From Phaffia rhodozyma (Eukaryota; Basidiomycota; Tremellomycetes; Cystofilobasidiales; Mrakiaceae): a DNA stretch of 64,000 nucleotides. Shown here piece after piece: positions 23,981 to 34,326 of the stretch. Location: assembly GCA_014706385.1 (NCBI GenBank), contig JACGZH010000006.1, positions 1,302,001 through 1,366,000 of the forward strand, written 5' to 3'. The notes below the pieces were generated by a model. That model was given only the letters and a program-made list of their open reading frames with translations. It had not been told where the DNA came from and did no database searches. The position numbers and the translations under genes are program-made. Position 1 is the first letter of the stretch. Every line of letters begins with the position of its first letter.

Positions 23981-25632
23981 CTAGCCAAAGATATCATCGA
24001 TCTCATCCCCCTTCTTCTTCTTCTTTTTCTTCTTTATCTCTTTTCCACCTGGCGCGTCAGAGGAGTTGTCTAGCGGAAGGTCGATTTTGCGTTTGGTTGG
24101 TACAGTGCGCGCAACGGCGACGGCAGCAGTAGTAGTGGAAGGATTGATGGACTTGACAGACTTGGTGGATGTGATAGAGATGCTAGGCGAATTAGAAGTG
24201 GATGAAGCGGATGACGAATCTTGAGCTTGAGATTTGATCTTTGATGTACCATGAACCGGTTCGCCAAGCACTTTGGAGCGTTTGACGGGCTTTGGATTTG
24301 TGGGATTTGTAGATGAAGACGATACACTCGGACCAGATGGGTCCTGAAGAGACGATGACGACTGCAAAGGGGCAGGAAGAGGAAGAGGAGGTGAAAATAC
24401 AGTCGATCGGGATAAGGGTGAGGAAACCAGAGGGACAGAAGAATCGTTTTTGAGGACCTTCCGTCTATCTGTCAACTTCTTTTGATCTTTCAAACTGGAC
24501 TCTGGGTTGAAATCGACATTGACCTTGGCGTCAAGGCTATCATTCGAGGCGCGGACAGGAACGAACGGTGATGGTGATGGTGATGGTGACGGTGACAGTG
24601 ACAGTGACGTTGACGATGAGCGGTTGATAGGAAGTGAAAAATAATCCCTGGAAATCTTCTCGCCTGCCTCGCCAATTCCATCGATATAAACTCCTGTATC
24701 GTCCTCATCTCCAGCCTCAGATGAACCAGGGTGGGACGTGATGGGGCCAGGGGGATAGACGGAAGGATGGGCCGTTTTACTCGGTATACGTTCGATGACT
24801 TGACCTAATTCACTCTGCGGAGAATCCACCGGTAGGCTCGAATTTGTCATCGTCGAGGACAGGGATGGAACCGAGATGATTGGTCCTGTATCCTTATCGG
24901 TTGCTCCCACAGACATTCTCGCAAGTCCGGTTGTATCCTTACAGACAGCTTCAGACCCTGAGCGGCTCCACTCTGGTAACTTTCTGAGTCCTTTCCGTTT
25001 TCCGTCGGTTCCCTTGCCAAACGATTTGTCCCAAAGGCAAACCAGATGGTCATAAAGAATGAAAGATGTGGCCCACAGTCTGGAGGTTATCCCGAGGAGG
25101 ACGACGACGGTAGGTAAGAAATGAGTGAGTTCGATCGTCAGGGTGAGTGCGTTGTGTAATTTTGGAAGTGCCAGGTGAAGCTTTTTGTCATTATCAAAAT
25201 ACAAATGAATGAAGAAAAGAGAGACAGATCGTTCGTTCGTGAGCAAATATATGCTACACACAGAGAAGATGAACAGATGTATAGATGAGAACAAACTTTT
25301 TCCACGAGGACGGCGAATCGTTTAAGGGATTCTCTGTTTGCCTTTGTCTCCTCTCCGACGGACTCCAAGAGACCTTTACCCCGGATTTCTTCCCAATTAT
25401 CTCTGACCTTCCTGCCCAACCTTCTAATTTCTGTAACCTTTCTCCAGAAGATATTGAGTCGAAACTGGGATTGGTTCTTATACACGATTCTATCTAGGAG
25501 GTCTAATTCAGTGTGAAAATGAGTGGACAGGGATTGCAGGTGAGCCGGTTTGAGTAGGTGAGCTGGAGGAGGAACGGATGAAGGTAATACGGGCGTAGAT
25601 GTGGGTGTGGGTGTAGATATCGAGTCGGACAT
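23981..25632 (-). CDS. NEPRO/Rmp1-like nucleolar protein
   Basis: Two exons, 25632-25297 and 25180-23981, give 511 residues. Residues about 35-110 carry a helical motif, Leu-Asp-Leu-Leu-Asp-Arg-Ile-Val-Tyr-Lys-Asn-x-x-Gln-x-Arg, followed by Phe-Trp-Arg and an Arg-Arg-Leu-Gly-Arg stretch. That is the signature of the NEPRO N-terminal domain family (DUF4477), which includes the RNase MRP subunit Rmp1 lineage. A hydrophobic helix follows the intron (about 120-150). The remainder is Ser/Pro-rich, including a Ser-Pro dipeptide run encoded by a GGTGAT-type repeat near 24568-24600, and ends with a lysine run plus Gly-Asp-Glu-Ile-Asp-Asp-Ile-Phe-Gly, an acidic/basic tail often seen in nucleolar proteins. 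A role in rRNA processing is inferred from the family. Confidence 0.75.
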
Positions 25633-25923
25633 GATTCACTGGAGGAGATACCCTCAGAGATTATCGACTGGGATAAGGAAGGAACAAAAGAAGAAGGGAA
25701 GAAGAAAAGGGAGAGAGGTGATCAAGATATGAAGGAGAACGGTTAGGAAAGGTGACCAAAACGTTAAGAATATGCTACGTAAAAACCTGACGCGTCTGGA
25801 TCATCCATCCATTTATCCAAGACGATCTTTATTTTTTTACTCATTCAGGATAAGAAAGAGGAAGATATTGAATGCTATATAGAACTACAAATGTACACTA
25901 TCGGGTCTCTAGATGGACATCGG

Positions 25924-26863
25924 TTAGAAATCCTCCTCGTCACTAAAGTCTGAATACGTCGTATGCTTCGACTTTTTCTTTTCGACCTTCCTCTTCTTTC
26001 CACTCGAGCTTTTCCTCGGCCTGTCTTCCTCGTCTCTATCAAACACAGGCTGTCGATCTTCCTCATCGTCAGAGCGGTCCGAGCGATCTCTTCTCTTTCG
26101 GGCCGAAGGAGGGGCAGGGGAGGATGAGCCATGTCGGTCAGAATTGGCGTTGGTATCTCTGCGGGATGCGGGAGCGGGAATCTCGCGTTGGCGGGCTTCG
26201 TTGATCTCGTGACATTTGTCCAACCAGTCGGTGCTAGTAGAGAAGGCATAGAGATGAATCGGTAAGAAAAATACACGAGGAGAAGGAAGAGAAAGAGGAC
26301 TGGAGAATGAACGAACTAGACGTCTATCGGTGCAGATAGGACTACATGTATTCAAACAATGAATTGAAGAAGTCATCAGATCGACGATCAAGCAGAGACG
26401 GAGAAAGCAAAGCATAAAGGAGAAGTAAAAGGACAAGGACAAGGAAAGAAGAAAGGAAGCGAGAACAACTCACCATTGATATCAGAGGCAAACTTTTGGC
26501 CACATACTTTACACGCGAGGAAACCCGTGCCTAGCTTCTGATCCATCTTGACGGTGATTGCCTGTGGATTGTTGCAGAACACACACGTAAACACGGATTC
26601 TGAGTTAGGATAATAACAGAGACCGGATCGGGTTTAGCATTGGGTTCTTCTATCTTTCTTCATCTTCTGATATCTATGTCTGTATCCTGGGCTGCAAACA
26701 GGAAGATTGAAGAGTGAACGGTCAAACGAACCTAGAGGACCCGGGCCTCGTTTCCCGGTCTGAGGTTTTTTTGCTGATTTACGTTTTCCCCTGTATTAAA
26801 CGTGAGTGAGCAAGCATATCCTCTGTTAGCCAGAAGACAACGGGATACTTTGGACACTCACAT
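25924..26863 (-). CDS. ELF1: Transcription elongation factor ELF1 (Elof1 family)
   Basis: Five coding exons: 26863-26862 (only the A and T of the start codon), 26790-26732, 26599-26474, 26341-26317 (25 nt) and 26233-25924; 173 residues. The protein begins Met-Gly-Lys-Arg-Lys-Ser, then a basic stretch, then the four-cysteine zinc ribbon Thr-Cys-Val-Phe-Cys ... Leu-Ala-Cys-Lys-Val-Cys-Gly, followed by Leu-Ser-Ala-Pro-Ile-Asp-Val-Tyr-Thr-Asp-Trp. This is diagnostic of Elf1, a small RNA polymerase II elongation factor acting in the nucleus. The C-terminal 80 residues are a charged Ser/Asp/Arg/Lys tail, longer than in animals but usual in fungi. The intron after AT uses a good GTGAGT donor, and no in-frame ATG was found upstream. 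Confidence 0.93.
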
Positions 26864-27470
26864 GTCTGCTTGAGTGATGGGTCTGTTCTCTTGTGCTTTT
26901 CTCTTTTTCACTGTGTGCAGAATTCAGTGTGATTGAGAAGAGAAGGGAAAGGGTTGAGGTTAGGGTTAAGCATGTATGAGATTACGTCAGCTGAGAGTGA
27001 ATGTGGGTAAGTTAGTGGTGCTTCTGGGGTACACTTGGGGGTTCATTTGGGGTGCAACTCATTAGGACCACCCTAGGCGGGAAAAGTCGTCATGGCATAC
27101 GGCCCAGCTGTCGGAAAAGGCAAAAGACTAAAACACGTACGTAACCAGAGATGAGAAAGTAAGAAATAAGTCGTTCGATTGCTGGTGGAGCGGGCGAGAA
27201 CTATACTGAGGAGTGAACGAGCGAGTAAGAGAGGAGGAGGAGGAGGAGCAAATCAGAAGATGAGGAGGAGGAGGAGGAGGACGGGAGGAGTGGGATTAAC
27301 ACACGCGCACAGAGAAAAAGCCCGACAGGCGTGCTATTGAGCCGGAGGAGTTCGCAACTGTGGCACTGTGACATCGTGGCACTGAGGCAACATGATATGT
27401 AGAGAGTACATCCACACAGATAAGACCATACGGTGAGTGAGAGCAAGTTCAACCTAAGGGGAAGCAATCA

Positions 27471-27500
27471 GGGCAAGGCACGGTAAGGCACGGCAAGGCA
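27471..27500. repeat. Three tandem 10-bp units
   Basis: Three consecutive decamers of the form GGGCAAGGCA / CGGTAAGGCA / CGGCAAGGCA. Very short array, no known role. Confidence 0.75.
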
Positions 27501-27748
27501 CTAGAGAGACCGCGGCTGGGACGCCAAGGGAAAAGGATGTTTGTTGTTAATCAGATTAGATCTTTCGAGCATTTCACCGCCGGCTGTCGCCTCCCCCCGA
27601 ATCTCGCCATTGGTCGTGTTTTCCCGATGATTCCTGCTCACTCTCACGCTTTCCCTCGATGACTGTATCTTCCCTCGTTCGATTCCTTCTAAGCGCTCCT
27701 CATTCTCTCCCTCCTCCTTCTAAATCCGTCATTCGGCCTTTCCCTGGA

Positions 27749-27758
27749 TTATATAAGG
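27749..27758 (+). promoter_or_regulatory. TATA-like element
   Basis: TTATATAAGG lies about 110 bp upstream of the ATG at 27870, followed by a long C/T-rich tract. This is a layout typical of strongly expressed fungal genes. Confidence 0.5.
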
Positions 27759-27869
27759 CCTCTATCTTTCCTTCTTTTCATCATCCTTCTTTCTTCCTTC
27801 TCATTACCACTCATTCTCTGCTCTGTGTCCACTTGAAGACATCTCACAAACACACAAAAACACACTACC

Positions 27870-28221
27870 ATGCTTCTTTCTATCTCATCCACTTCCCACG
27901 CCGGTCTTCTCCATGACCTCGAGTCTCTTGTAAGTTGCTCAATCTTGTTTGTCTCGATTCCCTGCTTTCTTCGACTTTCCTCCTGACAAGTTATCTGTTC
28001 TTTTCTATAATCATGATTAGTTCCACCGAGCGTCCCCGTCGAGCCCATCGTCCTCCCCAAGCTCACACTACAGCTGGCTGCCCTCGACCACCTCATTGAC
28101 CCCTTCGTCGTCTGGGCAGTCGACACCGACAAAAGAATCCAGACACCAAGGCGAACCATTCTACGCTTCCCCTGGGGAGCGAGTATGGAGGGTCCAGGGA
28201 GGATCTTCCACATTTGCTTAG
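27870..28221 (+). CDS. Unknown 86-residue protein
   Basis: Two exons, 27870-27929 and 28021-28221, with a GTAAGT donor and TAG acceptor in phase 0. The product starts Met-Leu-Leu-Ser-Ile-Ser, has a short His-Asp-Leu-Glu-Ser-Leu-Phe-His helix-like segment across the junction, a Ser/Pro-rich middle, and ends with Glu-Pro-Phe-Tyr-Ala-Ser-Pro-Gly-Glu-Arg-Val-Trp-Arg-Val-Gln-Gly. I do not recognise a family. Support for a real gene: a TATA element, a pyrimidine tract, a CACAAACACAC-type leader before the ATG, a clean intron, and a rich C-terminus unlike random translation. Size makes this uncertain. Confidence 0.55.
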
Positions 28222-29916
28222 ATGCTATCAATCGAGACTTGAACCGATGACCCTCTAGATTCAGAGCTGTCTAGTCAATTCCTTGCGCGCGCACACACAT
28301 ACACATTCATCCATTCTACAAACAAATATTCTTCTTTGGGCTGTCTTCTTGAACCTTCTGGTTGTTTCCCATATATTCAACTTCTCTCTTCTTCCTTTTT
28401 GCTATCTACTCTGAGCATCCCCCGAGTTGCACATTATTTTCTTCCATTCTTCCAGCTTTTATTATGTCTTCCTTGTTCTTCTCAACCATTCGTTCGTCCA
28501 TCCATCCATCCATCCATTTATTCTTTATCGCGGAGCTCCTCCCACCCACATTTCCTTCACTCTACATCACTTTCAATCCTACATAGCTATATTAAACAGC
28601 ATATATACGTTCTTCCTTTCTCTTCTTCTTCTTCTTTCCTTTGATCTATTCGAGATAGAACGATCTGAAAATGAAAATAATAACAGAACGGTGTCTAGGT
28701 GTCAAGAAAGGAGAACTTTGAGAAGAAAGCCCCCAACCATCACATCACATCATGTCGCGTCGCGTCGCGTCTGAACGCGTGTCCGCGTCGCGTTGGGGCA
28801 AACTAATATTATGTAATTTAAAAAACAGGGTCGTGAGAGGAGGGGGGACGCGTGATGTCACGTAATCTGGCCGTGGTACTTACTCATAGCCCCGTTCATA
28901 GCCGCCGGTCGGTTGGCCGGCCCCGTTGCTATGTTTATCCACCGGACTATGCTCCTCCTGCTCCGCCTGCTCCTCGTTTGGTTTATGACGCCCAGTGTTC
29001 AATCAGACTATGTACAACCGGGATTCACGACCGGACTAACACATCGATTAAGACTCGATAAGGATTAGGACTAGGACTAAGGCTAGGAGCTTGTCGTGCG
29101 CGAGACGTCATATATCCGTCATAGATCATCATTCGTCGTAGATCGTTCATAATCCGTCGCGCACTATTGATCTATCGTTATCCATCTAATTTCCATCTAG
29201 CGATTCGTCCTTTCTTCATTTATTCTCATCTCTTATCTTTCGGGATGACCGCTGTGACACCTGAGCGAAGGCGTGATAAATCACATACCAGAGATAGAAT
29301 GAGAGCGAAAGAGAGAGCGGCGAGATAAAATAGGATAAAATAAAAACAGAATAAAATCGATCAATCGTTTTAGGACTAACCAAGTGAAGGAGGGAAGAAG
29401 AAGGGAGAACCAAAAAACCGAGATTAGAAAAATGACTAAGAAAAGAAAATCAACTCAGAACAGTAGAGTGACAGAAGAATAAGGGGGTGATTTCCCGATA
29501 TCCAGAAGGACAAGGAAGAGGAAAAGATAAAAGACAAGGAAGATGAGGAGGTTTCTCACATCTTGGGTTACTCGCGCCAAAGGAAGTAAACAGAGAGGAG
29601 TATTTGTATGAGGGAGAAAAAGAAGGACAGAAAGAGAATATGCCGGAGGATTTATCAGAACGAACCTTAGAGGACGTGAATAAATTGACCACCCCAGAAA
29701 GGAGAGAAATGAACGAATACAACCAGTCATGAAAACGTCAACTACAATAAACACGTGAAAAGAAAGGGACAGGAAAGAACAGGAAGAGGTGCACCAAGGA
29801 AGCGCGATGCAATGGGTAGAAACAGAAAAAAAAGGGGATGACTAGGCAAACAGAAGGGGAGAGAGAAGAAAAGATAGACATGGATGGAAAGAAGAAATTG
29901 CGTTGAAAAGTTTCGT
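28222..29916. other. Gene-poor region with simple repeats
   Basis: About 1.7 kb between two convergent 3' ends. Contents: a CCAT run (about 28497-28515); a CATCA/GTCGC-rich patch with several CGCG sites (28738-28795); degenerate GGACTA-type and CGTCATAGATC-type repeats (29040-29180); then purine-rich 3' flank of the PNS1-like gene. Open frames here are short and unlike known proteins. I cannot exclude a noncoding RNA. Confidence 0.55.
28738..28795. repeat. CATCA and GTCGC short tandem repeats
   Basis: Consecutive CATCA-type units are followed by GTCGC units repeated three times and a further GTCGCG. The repeats make a short GC-rich, CpG-dense patch in an otherwise AT-leaning intergenic area. 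Confidence 0.7.
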
Positions 29917-32900
29917 TCAGGCTGCTTCCGCTCCCCGACGAGGCTTCGATCCTCCAAACTGGTTTTTTCGACACAGTTGCAGACCCAAGAATCAGCTCAA
30001 GTCAGAATCAGTTTTTAGAAAATTTATAGAAGAGGAACAAAAGAGAAAACTAACAGCCTCTCCTGCTTCAGGACAATGTGTCCCTCCATGCTCAGCGTCG
30101 ACCGCATGGCAGATGAATAACGCGTCGGACCTATTGATACATTCAACCTTCGTCAGAAACAACCTCCTCCCAAACAACAGACCTATACACACCCTTGAAC
30201 AAGAACGGACGAACGCATTCATAAGTCCATCCAACGAGAATCGCACAGCTAAAAACACGGCCCCTCCACAGAGTAATCCGGCGAGAGGTGCATGGCCAGG
30301 CGCGTTGAGCGCATGAAGGGCAAACAAGTAGCCGATCGCAGCGGTGAACGCAGAGATGGATACCGAGGCCAGGTTTAATAAGAGGGAGATCAACGTGTCT
30401 TTCATGTACACACACATAAAATTGAATCACCATAATTCTCAGTTCCCTTACTCTCCAAATGTCTACTCAGACAGACGTGAATAGAAGGCAGAAAGCAAAA
30501 AAAAAACAGACACTCACAATCTAGGACCTTTCGCCCTCCCGTCCGACTCCTTCGCCCAACCAGAGCCGCCACGCCTTTTGCCGAGGTCACAAAGCCCTCA
30601 CCAGTCACACCCACATAGACAAGCACGAACGAGTTCAATTGATCGAGCCAAGCGGTGAGGATCTCACATGGCATACACAGAATGTTCAGAGGATGGAGAA
30701 AACTGGGCAGGGACGATAGGTACGTCGGTGAGGTAAACTGATAGGAGCCCAAGGTATATAAAGTCAGCACAAAAGCCAAACCTGATAGAGGGATTGCACA
30801 GAGACACGAGGATTCACCTTCTTTGTCCGGTAAGCGAGATAACGAATAGCTCGGACCGTCGTCATGGCTAGCGCACTCAGACAGATCGTACCCAAGCTGG
30901 GTCCGGTCGCCCGCTGGAAAGCTATCTTTGTCGTCTCGATCTCGAATCCAAGCCCAAATGGATCCAACTCTCTTTGTGACGTCAGCGCAATGGGGTCGTT
31001 TCTGCCATAAAGAATGGAAAAAGACACGATAACCAAGTGAGCGCTAGTAAATTGAGCACGGAGTGAAAAACCGGAGACAAAAAGAAGGAGACGCAACCGA
31101 TGAAAATACCACTCTCCAACGACTCCACTGATTGTCACCCTACCGATCCCTCGAAAAACGCCCCATGTCCAAACCCATAGACCGATGACCAAGATGATGA
31201 GCCAATCAGCTTTCGGTTGAAGATGATAAGTATATGTGCCTTCGGCTCTGTTTATTTTTCAGAGAGATGGAAGAACCAGTTAGAACCCAGACATTGAAGC
31301 GCATCTTTGCTCAAGCCGGACTCACGGATATTCAAAGTACCCTAAGAGGAACAGCCGAAGGAGCACTGTGATAAACGGAATACTGATCACCGTGAAAGCG
31401 ACCAACAACGCCGGCGTGAGTGCCAGAAGCGGAGGATGCTTCAGCAAGACATCGCTAGCCAACTGAAGATATCGAAGAAAAATCATTCAAAGAGACCATT
31501 AGCAAGAGAAAAAACGAGAGCCAGAAGATGCGATAAGAGAATAACACTATACTGACCTCTACGACGGAAACTGTACGAGACAGTTTAGCTCGCCGGGTCC
31601 ACAACAAACGGGACGCCAGTCCAGAGAACAAGAGGGGGATGATGGATAGAATCCGTAAGCTGTATATGTAGCGACCCAAGAATGAGATATCAAACAAATG
31701 TCACGCGTGATGTTCCTTGCGAAACGGAAGGAAAGAGAAGAAAAGAAAGAGTAGACCTACCCCGTACCGCCCCACCAACCTCTTTCTTCCCCTGCCTCGA
31801 AACTACCTACAAAAGCCCACCAGCCTACACCGGCCAAACCCAAGGGTACGCCCACAGCGACAGCGACTAAGACGACTCTAACCCCTCGCCGCATAGCGAG
31901 CAATATCAGTGGCGGAATCATCGTAGAGACAAACAACAAGAGAGATAACAGCGGTAACGTATGAAGAAGCGTTCGGAATGGAGTCGACAGAGGACTTGGC
32001 AGAGGCACGGCAGGAGGGTTTGTAGGGCTCGGAGTCGAAGGGCGGAAGAACAATGTAAACGGAAGAAACACGAAGAGGGCTGTGACAGATAAGAGGTAGA
32101 GCGCGAGGAATGGGTAATCTGAGAAGCACGAACGTATATGGAAGACTGTTAGGTTGGATGCTCTATGAAGTCATATGTACACTCGAGCAGACGAGAGCGC
32201 CCTTGCGCCCTTGCTGAAAGTCAAGGAGTACAGCAAGATTATTCTGAGCTCAATTGAAAAAGGCCATGGACGAACCTCTGAACTTTCTCCAGTCGCCTCT
32301 GCCTTCCCAAAAACCTCTGCCTTCACTTCCCAAAGCCATGAGTCTTTCCACCCTCCTGATACCGTCACCACTGGGCAGTAAGCGTTCCCTCAGCACCTCG
32401 CTTCCTCTAACCTCCTCGCTTCTGGGCAAGACAATCCCTCTTGGCGGTGGCAGACCATGAATCGAGTTTCGGGATTCATCCAGATATTCTGAAGGGATAG
32501 GAGGGTCAGACAAGGATGAAGTCGTCGAGGATGAGATCGTACTGGACGTAGAAGACGAAGTGGAGGATGAACGGGAGCGGTTATGGGGGTGATGGGATTG
32601 ATGAGCAAGCCAGCCTTTCCTTGATGGACCTGCTGTGGGTAGCTGTGGCGGTGGTGGTGGTGGTGGTGGCAGCGGTTGATTGACAGACAGAGACGCTGAG
32701 AGAACCGTTCATCACACAAGGCGCATATAGTTCAGTCGAGTGCCCTTGAGGATTTGTCGTCTTACGACTGATGAAACTGGAAATAGATGGACGTACATTT
32801 CGAGCTCTGAGCTAGTAACCCACGCTGTTCTCTTTCCTCCCTCTCGACTCGATGTAGATATTCCCCACCATCATCGTCATCATCATCATCGTCATTGGTA

Positions 32901-33667
32901 TCGTTGTAACCACCACGGGAATGATCCATATCCCGACCGGATCTCTCTCCCTCTTCGAACCGACTGTCAAAGATCACACGAGATGGTTCTCCTGCCGAGC
33001 CCTCGTCGGGCCCGGCAAACGAGTCAGTCGAGTTGAAGACATGTGGAAGGGATAGTGTGGAAGAACTAGCTAGTGTCTGAAGTGGTTTCGTTCTCGACAA
33101 AGGGGTTGGGCGATGAGTTGAGTAGAAGAGCTGTTTGTAAGAGAGAAGAGGAAAAAGGGAGAGAGAGAGTATCAGCCGAAAGTTTCTCTGGACGACCGAA
33201 TGCGCTTGAAAGCCTTTCGCGGCAAAGGGGAATGAAACTGCATGTCGATAGAGAATGATAAACCGAGCTCCAGTTCAGACCACAAGAGCGACCTTTCAGA
33301 GGCGCCCAGGAGCTAAATCAATATGTTCCCACAGCATCCAAGACGAAGACAAGAACTCTTGTTCTTTCATATTGATGATTATTTCACATCTCGACCAAGG
33401 TGGATCATCCGCATATACCCGTCCCTACGGCCCTTGCTTACTATAGCTCACACGGTACAGTCCTCGTCCTGATACCCGCTGTTGATCTTCGACTGCCAGA
33501 AGAAAGGACGACGTATATCATAGGATAAGTCGAAACAAAAAGAATAACAGAGCTCTCACAGGATCAGCATCAGCTTCGTCGACATCTTTGTCATAAGGTC
33601 CGGTCGTGTTGATCGGATTCTTGAGGAAATTCGAGGCGTAGGCCGATAAGGATAGAGCAGGTGCCAT
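29917..33667 (-). CDS. PNS1: Choline-transporter-like (CTL/PNS1) membrane protein
   Basis: Twelve exons fit in frame: 33667-33560, 33492-33454 (tentative), 33130-32797, 32695-32276, 32118-31761, 31659-31557, 31462-31326, 31247-31098, 31001-30818, 30737-30518, 30398-30055 and 29958-29917; 812 residues. The N-terminal 300 residues are cytosolic-looking: acidic (an Asp run near 32870-32895), a proline run near 32650-32670, Ser-rich. From exon 5 on there are about ten membrane spans. Signature segments are Gly-Glu-Trp-Tyr-Phe, Ala-Thr-Gly-Pro-Ser-Leu-Gly-Thr, Leu-Leu-Cys-Gly-Gly-Ala-Val and Asp-Ala-Leu-Phe-Ile-Cys-His-Ala-Val-Asp. These define the DUF580/CTL family. The yeast member PNS1 is a plasma-membrane protein of unclear substrate, so choline transport is not assured. 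Confidence 0.88.
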
Positions 33668-34326
33668 GGATGAGTGATTGACTGATTGATATAGATCCAA
33701 CCTTCTGATAATAGTTTGGCTCTCTCTTGGTTAATAGTTTATTAGTACGACACTCTCTCTTGTTGATGAGTATCTACACGACTCGATGAGGAGGACAGCC
33801 TCAGATGTCGAACGATGGGTGTTGGTTGTATGCTGGGTTTGGCCGCTTTCGATGTGGAGAACCGAAAGCGGACTGATGATGAGGGAAGGGTATCATGCGC
33901 AGTAAGATGGTTACGCATAACCATCGTGTCACGTAGCTACTGTCACTCTTATCGCCCATCACCCTGCGCTCTAGTTTGTCTCGCTCTGGTGTATCAACTT
34001 GCAAACAGACTTGAAGGGAGAGGGAGTACGTGAGCGTGAGCGAGAGAGAGAGAAAAGTTCGTCAAGATCACGAATGTACGGGGAGAGGTAAAACACAAAA
34101 CAAGGAGAGAGGAAAGAAAATCGACCGAGCTACCTACAACAAACATCGATCGGCAGAGAAGAAAGAACAAACGCTCGCGCGAGGAGAAAAAAGATAGATA
34201 GAGAGAGGACGTAGAGATGGTCAAGCGATCAAGCTGGACAGAAAGGGGCGTGGAAGACTAGGGAAGAAAGAGAGAAAACAGAAAGGGGCGACGACATGGA
34301 CGAATAAAAGGAAAGAGAGAAAGCGT
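33668..34326. other. PNS1 upstream / YPT1 downstream region
   Basis: About 660 bp, with the PNS1-like promoter on the left and a purine-rich YPT1 3' UTR on the right. No gene seen. Confidence 0.5.

Larger units (their letters stand above)
26864..27869. other. Intergenic region ELF1 / 86-residue gene
   Basis: About 1 kb. It contains a GAG/AGG trinucleotide-rich tract (about 27230-27290), a short tandem 10-bp repeat (27471-27500) and, near its right end, a pyrimidine-rich promoter with a TATA element. No protein gene recognised. Confidence 0.55.

Noticed and set aside
26951..26970. GGTTAGGGTTAAG as an internal telomere repeat
   Set aside because: Only about two degenerate units, no array; chance match.
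28852..29061. 69-residue open frame in the gene-poor region
   Set aside because: No splice context, no similarity, Pro/Ala repeats from short tandem sequence.
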